From positions 1-19,163 of the forward strand of contig JASHRK010000142.1 in NCBI GenBank assembly GCA_030037405.1: 19,163 bases of DNA, in the 5' to 3' direction. This stretch comes from Acidimicrobiales bacterium (lineage in GTDB: Bacteria > Actinomycetota > Acidimicrobiia > Acidimicrobiales > Bog-793). Under the pieces are notes generated by a model. The model was not told the origin of the DNA. It did not search any database and worked only from the letters and a program-made list of their open reading frames with translations. Position 1 is the stretch's first letter. The number at the start of each line of letters is the position of its first letter. A program made the position numbers and the translations under genes. Below are positions 1-7,030 of this stretch, piece after piece.

Positions 1-297
1 AAGGCTCGAGCGCCCGAGACCGGCAACCTCGTGCGACTCGTCGAAGAAGAAGAGATCGGGCCGCTCATCGACGCAGCGGCCGCAGAGGACGCAACGGCCC
101 CGATCGAGGCGAACCTCGTCCCCTTCCGCCACGATGGCACCCGTCGGGCAGCGCGCCGCCACCTCTCCGGCCTCGCCTCCGTGAAGAGGGGCTCGCACCG
201 ACACCGACGCTCGAAAGCCCGGCCCGTAGCCGTCGGGGCGCCGCGGGTAAGGCGTCGTGACGATGCCTTCGCGAAGCCCGCGGAGCACCCACGGCAT
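1..297 (-). CDS. Ferredoxin-domain protein, probably fused to NuoB/HyfI-like subunit (Ehr/hydrogenase-4-like complex), 3' part outside window
   Basis: Open from ATG at 297 to the window edge (99 codons). The start overlaps the stop of the upstream HycE-like gene as ATGA, so the two are translationally coupled. The visible part begins MPWVLRGLREGIVTTPYPRR and carries a cysteine followed by proline (C50, RCPTGAI) and then C69-x2-C72-x2-C75 (CVLCGRC). This suits one [4Fe-4S] cluster of the HycF/HyfH type, serving as an electron wire. Position after the large subunit suggests that a NuoB/HyfI-like domain follows, but that part is not in the window, so the fusion is inference. The cysteine layout keeps only the complementary halves of a normal two-cluster ferredoxin. 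Confidence 0.8.
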   Translation of the reverse strand, partial: MPWVLRGLREGIVTTPYPRRPDGYGPGFRASVSVRAPLHGGEAGEVAARCPTGAIVAEGDEVRLDRGRCVLCGRCVDERPDLFFFDESHEVAGLGRSSL

Positions 298-1829
298 CAG
301 CCTGCCACCCCGGCGATCGAGAGACCGAAGCTCGCCTCGATGAAGACGAAATCGGTCAGGATGTCGCCCCGGAACGCGTCAGGCAGGAGGGCGAGATTGT
401 GGAAGGAAGCCGTCCGCGCCTTGACCCTCGTGAGCCGCCCCCCTGAAGCTTCGACGGCGTAGACGAGCTCTCCCTGCGGTGCCTCCACGGACGAGACGGC
501 AAATCCCTCCGCCGCCGGCAGCTCGGCGCGCCACGCGGCGGGCCCGTCCGGCTCGCCGAGCTCCTCCAGCTCGTCGAGAGCCTGGCGGACGAGATGGAAG
601 GCGCCGGAGATCTCCTCGAGACGGACCGCTTGGCGTGAGAGGGCGTCGCCTTCCTCTCGCGGCTCCGCCGGCTCGAAGCCGAGGAGCTCGTAGGCGCCGT
701 AGGGGCGCTCGACACGGACGTCGCCCCTCTGCCCCGAGCCCCGCCCGACCGGCCCGAGCGCTCCGTGGGCGGCGGCCACCGGAGGGGGCAGCACCCCGGT
801 CCCCCGGAGCCGGTCGAGAAACGACGGCGTCGCCATGAGCGAGAGGCAGTCCTCCCCCAGCCCGACCTCGAGGTTGTTGACCGCCGCGAGCGCCTCTCCC
901 GGGACCATGAGAGGCTCTCCGGTCACGCCGCCGGGCACGATCACGCCGCGGGAGAAGCGATGACCGCACAGCTGAGCCCGCAGGCGCATGAGCCTCTCTT
1001 TGTGGAGGCTCATGCGAGCGTAGGCGACAGCCTGCCCGGCGCCCTCGGTATGGCGGATCATCGAGTCGAGATGGCAGGCGACCCGTTCGAGCTCGGCGTG
1101 GACGAGGCGGAGGAGGCTTGCCGCCGGAGGGGCGGCGACGCCGGTCAGGGTCTCGAGCGCCTGCGAGAGGGCGAGGGCGTGGGCGGCCGAGGCGGTGCCC
1201 TCGACCCGCTCCGCCACGAGGACGGCGTCCTCCGGGTCGAGATCGCAAAAGCGGTCGTCGACGCCGCGATGCTTGTAGTGGACACGTGTCCGGAGGTGGG
1301 CGATGTCTTCGCCGTAGCTCTCGACGAGGTACTCGAGCGACTCGAAGACGCCCGAGCGTACGGGGCCGTAGGGAATCGTGAACATTCCCTCCCCCGCCAC
1401 ATGGGCGGGAAGGGGGGAGGGGTCGATCTCGAGGCTGCCCGCCACCGGTCGGCCAAGACCGTCTCGGCTCCCGCCCGGCCGCGGCCTCCAGGGCTCATCG
1501 CCTGCGAGGGGAAGGACGAGAGGAACCGGGCGCGGGTGGTCGATCGGCACGAGCCCGTGGAGGTCGCGAAGCTCTCTCTCGTACCAAGCAGCGGCGGGAA
1601 GAAGCGGGGTGAGCGACGGGTAGGCGGTGACGCCCGGTGGGAGCTCGCACTCGAGCACGTCGATGCCGCCACGGCTCGCGAGCAGCACTCGCAGGAGCGT
1701 CGAGGAGTCCTCCTCTGCCCAAGCCACAAGGCCGGCGAAACGACTGCCGTTGGCGACGCGGCCGGCCACCGTGCCCGCGAGCTCTCCCGGCTCGATCCTC
1801 TCGGCGGTCGTGCTCGCTCCCGCCGTCAT
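297..1829 (-). CDS. HycE/HyfG-like (NuoC+NuoD-like) large subunit lacking NiFe-binding cysteines (Ehr type)
   Basis: About 510 residues. The N-terminal third resembles the 30-kDa NuoC domain (WYERELRDLHGLVPIDHPRP) and the rest NuoD/HycE (IPYGPVRSGVFESLEYLVES, HYKHRGVDDR, LERVACHLDSM). In true group 4 hydrogenases the segment at residues 208-217 reads about RVCGICGFAH and the C-terminus carries CxxC. Here they read RVEGTASAAH and FIEASFGLSIAGVAG, so all four NiFe ligands are gone while the fold motifs around them remain. It probably forms the peripheral arm of a membrane complex that moves protons or ions without hydrogen chemistry. I prefer ATG 1829, which has GGAGG six bases upstream, over the in-frame ATG at 1886 inside the preceding gene. 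The preceding stop is 25 bp away and the next gene overlaps. Confidence 0.9.
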   Translation of the reverse strand: MTAGASTTAERIEPGELAGTVAGRVANGSRFAGLVAWAEEDSSTLLRVLLASRGGIDVLECELPPGVTAYPSLTPLLPAAAWYERELRDLHGLVPIDHPRPVPLVLPLAGDEPWRPRPGGSRDGLGRPVAGSLEIDPSPLPAHVAGEGMFTIPYGPVRSGVFESLEYLVESYGEDIAHLRTRVHYKHRGVDDRFCDLDPEDAVLVAERVEGTASAAHALALSQALETLTGVAAPPAASLLRLVHAELERVACHLDSMIRHTEGAGQAVAYARMSLHKERLMRLRAQLCGHRFSRGVIVPGGVTGEPLMVPGEALAAVNNLEVGLGEDCLSLMATPSFLDRLRGTGVLPPPVAAAHGALGPVGRGSGQRGDVRVERPYGAYELLGFEPAEPREEGDALSRQAVRLEEISGAFHLVRQALDELEELGEPDGPAAWRAELPAAEGFAVSSVEAPQGELVYAVEASGGRLTRVKARTASFHNLALLPDAFRGDILTDFVFIEASFGLSIAGVAG

Positions 1830-1854
1830 CGGACGCCTCCGCCCACCCCGCAGG

Positions 1855-3312
1855 TCATCGGGCGCCTCCGAGCTCGCCGGCGGCATGCGTGATCAGCTCG
1901 GACAGCTGGCTCGGCGGGTGCACGCCGAGGACCACGAGGGCGATCATGCCGACCACCATCGCTCCCACCATCCAGGCGCTCGTCTCCCCGCGGACCGTGC
2001 CCTCGGGCATGGGAGTGAGCATCGCCTCGCTCGCGTGCCAGGAGAGCCCGAGAAACGCCACGGTGACGAGCACGACGAGCACGGCCGAGAGGGCGGTCGC
2101 CTGCGAGCTGAGCCCACCTTCGACGATGAGGAACTCGCTCCGGAAGAGGCCGAAGGGGGGCATGGCGGACAGCGCCAGCACGGCAAGGAGGAGCATCGGG
2201 CCGCTCCAGGGGAGGGCGCTTACCACCCCGCGGACCCGGTGCAGCTCCTTCGTGCCGAATTTCCTCACGACGCTGCCCGCCCCGAAGAACGCCGTCGACT
2301 TGCCGGCGGCGTGGGCGAGGACATGGAGGAGGACTCCGACGACGGCAACGGGCGCCGAGAAGCTCATCCCGATGGCGAGGATCCCCATGTGCTCGACGCT
2401 CGAGTAGGCGAGGAGACGCTTCAGGTCACGCTGGTCGGCAAGGTACAAGGCGGCGAGGCCGAGCGAGGCAAGGCCGAAGACGAGAAGCACGTCTCGGGGG
2501 AACGCCGGCCCGACGGCACGCACCGACACCTCGTAGAAACGGAGTATGGCGTAGAAGCTGACCGTGAGCAGGGCCCCGGAGAGCAGAGCCGACACAGGCG
2601 TCGGGGCCTCCGAGTGGGCGTCCGGCAGCCAGGTGTGCACGGGAACGAGGCCCATCTTCGTGCCGAAGCCGAGCACGGCGAGGCCGAAGGAGAGGCGGAC
2701 GACCTCGGGCGAGAAGCCGTGGGCGGCGCCGAGCAGCTTGGCGTAGAACAGCTCGTTGGAGCTGCCGAGCGCCGAGGTGCCGGCATAGTACATGACAAGG
2801 GTGGCAAGGAGGGCGATGCCGAGTCCCATGGAGGCGATGAGGACGTACTTCCAGGCCGCCTCGACGGCGCCGTCTGTGTCGTCGATGGCGACGAGGAGGG
2901 CGGAGACGACGGTCGTCACCTCGATAGCGACCCACAGCAGCGCCAGGCTCCCCATGAGCGGAGCCGCCACCATCGCCCAGGCGAAGAGGTTGAGACCGGC
3001 GAAGAAACGCCGCGTGTACCGCCTCGCCTCGGGCGTCTCCTCTCCCTGCCTCACGTAGCCGAGACTGAAGACGGCGGTCGCCGCATAGAGAAAAGCCACG
3101 GCGAGAAGGAAGACGATCGAGAGAGAGTCGGCCCTCAGCCAGCCGCCGAAGGCCGCCGTCACTCCTGTCGAGGGCACGAGGGCGAGCGCCAGGGCGAAGG
3201 TGGCGACGCCGCTTACAAGAGTGAGGGCTCTGGTGAGAGCCGGCCGGGCCCACCAGGAGGAGAGGGACGCGGCGAGGGGGAGCACCAGGAGGGCGACGAG
3301 GACGCCTGCCAT
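1855..3312 (-). CDS. HyfF-like (NuoM/NuoN/MrpD-type) proton-channel membrane subunit
   Basis: 485 residues, hydrophobic throughout with about 13-14 likely membrane helices, the usual length for HyfF. It carries the marks of antiporter-like subunits of complex I: a membrane Glu (WVAIEVTTVVS, E131), the Lys of the broken helix (GFGTKMGLVPVHTWLPDAHSEAPTPVSALLSG region, K219), and a second Lys/His region (RDLKRLLAYSSVEHMG, K298 and H308). These residues form the half-channels that couple electron transfer to proton or sodium movement. It starts 2 bp after the HyfE-like stop and precedes the HycE-like gene, as in hyf operons. It is the only large antiporter-like subunit in the visible operon. HyfF is preferred to NuoN because of the gene order. 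Confidence 0.92.
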   Translation of the reverse strand: MAGVLVALLVLPLAASLSSWWARPALTRALTLVSGVATFALALALVPSTGVTAAFGGWLRADSLSIVFLLAVAFLYAATAVFSLGYVRQGEETPEARRYTRRFFAGLNLFAWAMVAAPLMGSLALLWVAIEVTTVVSALLVAIDDTDGAVEAAWKYVLIASMGLGIALLATLVMYYAGTSALGSSNELFYAKLLGAAHGFSPEVVRLSFGLAVLGFGTKMGLVPVHTWLPDAHSEAPTPVSALLSGALLTVSFYAILRFYEVSVRAVGPAFPRDVLLVFGLASLGLAALYLADQRDLKRLLAYSSVEHMGILAIGMSFSAPVAVVGVLLHVLAHAAGKSTAFFGAGSVVRKFGTKELHRVRGVVSALPWSGPMLLLAVLALSAMPPFGLFRSEFLIVEGGLSSQATALSAVLVVLVTVAFLGLSWHASEAMLTPMPEGTVRGETSAWMVGAMVVGMIALVVLGVHPPSQLSELITHAAGELGGAR

Positions 3313-3314
3313 CT

Positions 3315-3998
3315 CTAGCCACGCAGCCTTTCGAGATGGCGGGTCGACAGCGTGGCGGCCCGGCCGTGGTGGACCCGCATCAAGAGGCCGAAGACGACGA
3401 CGGCGACGAGAAGGTCGAAGAGGAAGGCGACCTCGGCGATGAAGGGCAGGCCGGCCGCGAGCACGAGGCTCGCCACCGAGACGCCGTTCTCGAGGGAGAA
3501 GAAACCCACCGCTTGCGACACGACGTCGGAGCGGACGATCACGAGCAGGAAGGCGACGAGCACGACGGCGGCGGCAAGGGCGAGCGCCGGGAGGGGGAGC
3601 GACTTCGAATGGATGGGCATCCCTTCGACGACGAAGACTCCGAAGACGGAGAGCACGATGGCGCAGAGCACCATCGTGGCGACGCCGAAGCGATGGCTCC
3701 CTGCAAGATCGCCCCGGACTTCTTTGAGGACCCTCATGATGACCGAGGGCACGAGGATCACCTTCAAGAGGAGCGAGAGCCCGGCGAGGACGTAGAGCTC
3801 CCCGATATGGCGCGTCGCCGCCACGATGAGGGCAAGGGCGCTGACCGAGAGCGACTGGAAGGCGTAGAGCCGCACCTGGGAACGGGAGAGCCCGGCTCGG
3901 AACATCGCGTACTGGCTGAGGAGCACGAGGACGGCGACGGTCTCTGCCCCGTCGGTGACGGTCGACGGGGCGGCGACGAGCGTCGCGAACACGTGCAT
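3315..3998 (-). CDS. HyfE-like small membrane subunit (NuoK/MrpC-related)
   Basis: 227 residues from ATG 3998, close to the size of E. coli HyfE. It starts a single base after the TGA of the HyfC-like gene (TGAGATG), so coupled translation is likely; the longer upstream reading frame is only the shadow of that gene. It has about six to seven hydrophobic segments. Stretches such as LKVILVPSVIMRVLKE and SLENGVSVASLVLAAGLPFIAE match the HyfE family, including a conserved 'ENG' in the second half that recalls the membrane Glu of NuoK. It sits between the NuoH-like and NuoM-like subunits and should be part of the ion-translocating arm. Confidence 0.87.
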   Translation of the reverse strand: MHVFATLVAAPSTVTDGAETVAVLVLLSQYAMFRAGLSRSQVRLYAFQSLSVSALALIVAATRHIGELYVLAGLSLLLKVILVPSVIMRVLKEVRGDLAGSHRFGVATMVLCAIVLSVFGVFVVEGMPIHSKSLPLPALALAAAVVLVAFLLVIVRSDVVSQAVGFFSLENGVSVASLVLAAGLPFIAEVAFLFDLLVAVVVFGLLMRVHHGRAATLSTRHLERLRG

Positions 3999-3999
3999 C

Positions 4000-4965
4000 T
4001 CAGCGGCCCACCAGATAGAGGACGAGAACGGCGAGGACAGCGATGAGGAAGGCCGCCGCCATGAACTCGGTGATCTTGAAGAGCCGCAGCTTCGAGAAGC
4101 TGTTGTCGATGACGGCGAAGACCGCACCGATCCCGAGCGCCTTGCCGAGGAACACCGGTATGGCGAGGAGCACCGCCCCGAGCTGCCCCGAGCCGGCAAG
4201 ACCCCAGGGCGCCACGAAGACGTTGATCAAGATCACGTAGAGGATCATCTGTTTCATGGCCGAGCCCCATTTGAGAAGGGCGAAGGGCGGACCGGAGTGC
4301 TCGAGCGTCCGGGCCTCGTCGATCATCCCGAACTCGAGCGTGCTCGCGTGAGTCTCGACCGGGATGCGGCCCGTGTCCGAGAGCACGACGAGGAAGAACG
4401 CCAGGGCGGCGAGGAGGTGGGCGGGATGGACGAACTGGGCGAAGGACGAGCGGACGGCGGCGGCCTCGAAGTAGGGCAGGTCGGTCGTCGTGACGAGGGC
4501 GACGGTAAAGGTGACGAAGAGGATCGAAGGCTCGATGAGAGCGCCGAAGGTCATCGCTCGGCTGCTCCCGAGCTGGGCGTAAGGACCGCCCGTCTCGGCC
4601 GCACCGAGGGCGACGGCGAAACCGGCGAGCGCCAGGATGAAGCCACCGCCGAGGATGTCCCCCATGTACCCGAGCGGGAGGGGGTAATTCGTGAGGACAG
4701 GTATGAGGAGGGGAACGGTCAGGTAGCAGGCGATGGCGACGACGGGGCAGACGAGAAAGACGAAGCTTGCGTCCTCGGGCACGAGCGTCTCTTTGCGGAA
4801 CAGCTTGGCTATGTCGTAGTAGGGCTGGAGGATACGGGGCCCGCGACGACCCTGGAGGCGGGCCTCGAAGTGGGCGATCGCCCCGCTCACGAAGGGCGCG
4901 AAGGCGAGGATCGTGAGATCTTGCAGGACCTGGATCTCGGCCGGGTCCAGCTCGGTTCCTGACAC
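4000..4965 (-). CDS. HyfC/HycD-like (NuoH-type) membrane subunit
   Basis: About 321 residues with eight or so membrane helices. Family motifs: RRGPRILQPYYDIAKLFRKE, the helix around RAMTFGALIEPSIL, and the cytoplasmic loop DTGRIPVETHASTLEFG, typical of NuoH/HycD, which joins the membrane arm to the peripheral arm. Start chosen at GTG 4965 because GGAGGAAA lies directly upstream and the length then fits HycD (about 307). ATG 5004 (334 residues) and ATG 5085 are in-frame alternatives with weaker signals. It is the first gene of the visible operon; E. coli hyf has HyfB before HyfC, and no such gene is here. Confidence 0.9.
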   Translation of the reverse strand: MSGTELDPAEIQVLQDLTILAFAPFVSGAIAHFEARLQGRRGPRILQPYYDIAKLFRKETLVPEDASFVFLVCPVVAIACYLTVPLLIPVLTNYPLPLGYMGDILGGGFILALAGFAVALGAAETGGPYAQLGSSRAMTFGALIEPSILFVTFTVALVTTTDLPYFEAAAVRSSFAQFVHPAHLLAALAFFLVVLSDTGRIPVETHASTLEFGMIDEARTLEHSGPPFALLKWGSAMKQMILYVILINVFVAPWGLAGSGQLGAVLLAIPVFLGKALGIGAVFAVIDNSFSKLRLFKITEFMAAAFLIAVLAVLVLYLVGR

Positions 4966-5237
4966 CTTTCCTCCACGCAGTGCGATCACGTGCGCAGAGG
5001 CCATCAACCATTCGACAGGCGGTTCGAGTCGAGCGAGCTGACACTGATCCGCCGCTTGACCCGCCGGAGCCTCATCCGGCCCCAACAGCCTATCCCAAGT
5101 GGGCGTACGGGCACTCCACCATGAAGGCGGCGTTCCAAGGCTCGCTCAAGTCACCTGCCGGCGATGCCGATGAAATGGGTCGGAGACCGTGCGCGAGATT
5201 CGTGCACATGCCGTCGAGCAGGCTCATGGGGATGGGG
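4966..5237. promoter_or_regulatory. Divergent intergenic region between the Ehr-like operon and the helical hypothetical gene
   Basis: About 270 bp between two genes that point away from each other, so promoters for both should lie here. It contains an inverted repeat GCCGGA/TCCGGC (5063-5068 and 5075-5080, 6-bp spacer). On the minus strand TAGGCT (about 5088-5093) could be a -10 element for the Ehr-like operon, but no convincing -35 accompanies it. The stretch is open in several frames only because of high GC. Nothing else is recognised. Confidence 0.4.
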
Positions 5238-6002
5238 ATGAGCAAAGACCAGATCACGGTCGACAGGGAGGATCGCAACTCGTACCTGAGCAACCTCGAC
5301 GAGGTCTGGGAGACGTGTTGCGCCGCGGTCGAGTCCGCCCGCTCCATGTACGAGGCGACCCTCGACTCGACCCGCGCCACCTACGAGAAGGAGGAAGCCG
5401 CAAGCTCCGTCTCCTACGCGACTGCCATCGACGACGCCTGGACCGCCTACAAGGCGAACATCGCCGGTGAGACTCCCGCCGTCACCCGCCGCGAGGCGAT
5501 CACGGCGGCAAGGGCCATCTACAACGACTGCGCGACGAGGATCCGCCTCGAGCACGAAGAGGCGAGCGCCAGCCGGAGAACCGAGTACCTCCGGGTCCTG
5601 CACAGCGCACGCGTCGACTTCGAGACGGAGGTCGACAACGCCATGAACGAGTACAGGACGGCGATCACAGGAGTCGGTGAGCTCTTCGGGGCACCGCTCG
5701 GCGCCTCCGGAGACGACGCCGCCGGAGCGACGTCCTCCGGTGGCGACCCTGCCCCGGCGGCCTCCTCGGACGCCGACCCCACCCCGGCAGCGGGCGGCGA
5801 TCCCACCCCGGCGGCCGGTGGTGACTCCTCCCCGGCGGACTCGTCCGGCGGTGAGCCCGCCCCTGAACCTACTCCCGCCAGAGAGCCAGCCACCCTTTCC
5901 CTCGACGCCGACGAGGACGAAGGCACCCTCGACGAGCTGGCCGAGGCCCTCGCATCGAGAAACGGCTGGTCAGTACCTGTGGAGCACAAGAAGAAGGACT
6001 AG
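5238..6002 (+). CDS. Hypothetical alpha-helical protein with Pro/Ala/Gly-rich tail
   Basis: Family not recognised. From ATG 5238 it has 254 residues; ATGs at 5226 and 5232 are equally in frame, and a longer start is possible though the upstream residues look non-genic. Residues 1-150 are charged and predicted helical, with regularly spaced aromatic and Ala residues (SMYEATLDSTRATYEKEEAA, SYATAIDDAWTAYKANIAG), like a coiled-coil bundle. Residues 155-218 are low-complexity, rich in Pro, Ala, Gly and Asp, with a repeated DPTPAAGG unit. Then comes an acidic helix (LDADEDEGTLDELAEALA) and a basic end (EHKKKD). No signal peptide or membrane segment is seen. Its last 33 bp overlap the convergent DUF2510 gene. 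Confidence 0.65.
   Translation: MSKDQITVDREDRNSYLSNLDEVWETCCAAVESARSMYEATLDSTRATYEKEEAASSVSYATAIDDAWTAYKANIAGETPAVTRREAITAARAIYNDCATRIRLEHEEASASRRTEYLRVLHSARVDFETEVDNAMNEYRTAITGVGELFGAPLGASGDDAAGATSSGGDPAPAASSDADPTPAAGGDPTPAAGGDSSPADSSGGEPAPEPTPAREPATLSLDADEDEGTLDELAEALASRNGWSVPVEHKKKD
5731..5880 (+). repeat. Low-complexity Pro/Ala/Gly coding repeat
   Basis: In-frame short repeats encode a disordered linker with DPAPAASSDA, DPTPAAGG, DPTPAAGG and similar units. The clearest unit is about 24 bp and occurs twice in tandem near 5775-5825. Such tracts often vary in length between strains by slippage. Confidence 0.6.
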
Positions 6003-6467
6003 CGGGAGCACCGACACGACGAGAGCGACCGGTGCCAGCGGCTCTCGACGGCGAAGCGCCCCGACGCTGAGCAGGATCGGGAAGATCCCGAGGAAGAGAA
6101 AGTGGGTCACGAGGCCGATAAGCAGGTAGATGGCAGCCATGCTCATCGCCCGGACCGACATGGCGTTCCGGTACTGGTTCGCCCACATCGTCCTCCGCAG
6201 CCCGAGACGCGGTCTTTGACCCGGGCCCGAGTACCCCGGCGAGGACTGGTACTGGTAGGGGGTCTGCCAGGAGGCGGGCTCGGACGAGCCGAACGGGAGC
6301 TGAGGCGGCGGCGAGCTGACAGGCCAGGGCGGCTGCGGCGAGACCGCAGCCCTCTCCCCCTCCAGCGCAGCCCTCGTGTGCTCGGTCCAACCCTTACCAT
6401 CCCACCAGCGCAGCTGCGCCGGATCGCTCGGGTCGGTGTGCCAGCCTGCAGGTGGAGTCGTGCTCAC
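5970..6467 (-). CDS. DUF2510 domain membrane protein
   Basis: 165 residues from GTG 6467. Residues 7-32 (AGWHTDPSDPAQLRWWDGKG followed by WTEHTR) are a clear DUF2510 motif, a short Trp-rich module common near the termini of actinobacterial membrane proteins. A Pro/Ser/Gln/Tyr-rich linker follows (about 37-90), then two hydrophobic segments (about 107-138 and 143-162) ending in a short HRY tail. Function unknown; the layout suggests a membrane protein whose N-terminal module faces the cytoplasm. It is convergent with and overlaps the hypothetical gene by 33 bp, and is divergent from marR across an 89-bp gap. There is no good ribosome-binding site, so a leaderless or weakly translated start is possible. 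Confidence 0.8.
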   Translation of the reverse strand: MSTTPPAGWHTDPSDPAQLRWWDGKGWTEHTRAALEGERAAVSPQPPWPVSSPPPQLPFGSSEPASWQTPYQYQSSPGYSGPGQRPRLGLRRTMWANQYRNAMSVRAMSMAAIYLLIGLVTHFLFLGIFPILLSVGALRRREPLAPVALVVSVLPLVLLLVLHRY

Positions 6468-6485
6468 AGGACAAGTCTTCTCGGC

Positions 6486-6518
6486 TATCTCGTCCCCCGC
6501 AACGCGGCGGGCGAGATA
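6486..6518. promoter_or_regulatory. Near-perfect 15-bp inverted repeat (hairpin or operator) between DUF2510 gene and marR
   Basis: Arms 6486-6500 and 6504-6518 pair over 15 bases with two non-Watson-Crick positions (one of them G-T) around a 3-base AAC loop; the outer 7 bp are TATCTCG/CGAGATA. It lies just upstream of the marR promoter and just before the DUF2510 start. It could be a regulator-binding site shared by both divergent genes or a hairpin in the DUF2510 leader. Confidence 0.6.
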
Positions 6519-6556
6519 GTTCCGGATGGAACATTCCGGTAGTAAAGTATTTCCCC
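6519..6556 (+). promoter_or_regulatory. marR promoter with overlapping operator dyads; predicted leaderless start
   Basis: TAAAGT at 6543-6548 is a plausible -10 element. Transcription would begin around 6555-6557, at the marR ATG (6557), and no Shine-Dalgarno sequence precedes that ATG. The expected -35 zone is covered by the dyad GTTCC-GGAT-GGAAC (6519-6532) and an overlapping GGAA-CA-TTCC (6528-6537), suitable for a dimeric MarR protein. Autoregulation is inferred from the overlap. Confidence 0.5.
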
Positions 6557-7030
6557 ATGGGAGAGCTCACTTCGCTGGAGCCCGAGGAACAGCGCGCCGT
6601 TCGTGCCTTCGTCCGCTCGGCGAGGCGGCTCTTCGTCCAGCTCGACCGTGATCTCCAGCGCGAGGTCGGTCTCCCGAGGGCCCACTTCGAGATCCTCTGG
6701 TTCCTCTACCAGGCTCCCGGGCGAGCGCTTCGCATGAGCGAGCTGGCCGACGCCACCGGTTCGCAGCCGAGCGGCACGACCCACTCGGTCGGTCGCCTCG
6801 AGGAGATCGGTTACGTACGCCGCGAGCTCTGCCCGAACGACAGGCGGGGCTGGCTCGCCGTCCTCACCAAGAAGGGCACGGCTGCCATCGAACGAGCAGC
6901 TCCCGTGTACGCCTCGAGCCTTCGCCGCCATCTCCTCGCTCCCCTTTCGCCCACCCAGCGCGAGCAGCTCGCCGTCATCGGAGAGACGGTCCTCGACGAG
7001 CTCGCCACGACCGCTCTCGTGCCCCAGTGA
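6557..7030 (+). CDS. MarR family transcriptional regulator
   Basis: 157 residues, normal for MarR. The winged helix covers about residues 40-110: recognition region MSELADATGSQPSGTTHSVGRLEE (about 60-83) and wing CPNDRRGWLAVLTKKG (92-107) with the family's D-R-R...LT..G pattern. Flanking helices would form the dimer interface. ATG 6557 is chosen because the promoter places transcription start there and the longer frame reads through the promoter. The stop overlaps the GTG of the exporter gene, forming one operon. By analogy with EmrR/MprA-type pairs it probably represses itself and the exporter until a toxic ligand binds; ligand unknown. Confidence 0.9.
   Translation: MGELTSLEPEEQRAVRAFVRSARRLFVQLDRDLQREVGLPRAHFEILWFLYQAPGRALRMSELADATGSQPSGTTHSVGRLEEIGYVRRELCPNDRRGWLAVLTKKGTAAIERAAPVYASSLRRHLLAPLSPTQREQLAVIGETVLDELATTALVPQ

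Noticed and set aside
1627..3318. Plus-strand open frame of 563 codons
   Set aside because: It is antisense to the clear HyfF- and HycE-like genes, with a His/Glu/Arg-biased composition typical of high-GC shadow frames.
297..4965. Ordinary respiratory complex I (nuo) operon
   Set aside because: The HyfE-like gene, the gene order, and a ferredoxin domain after the NuoCD-like subunit fit hydrogenase-4-type complexes; nuo operons run A-N with different neighbours.
297..5004. Functional NiFe hydrogenase or formate hydrogenlyase
   Set aside because: The large subunit lacks all NiFe cysteines, and no formate dehydrogenase or maturation gene is in the window.
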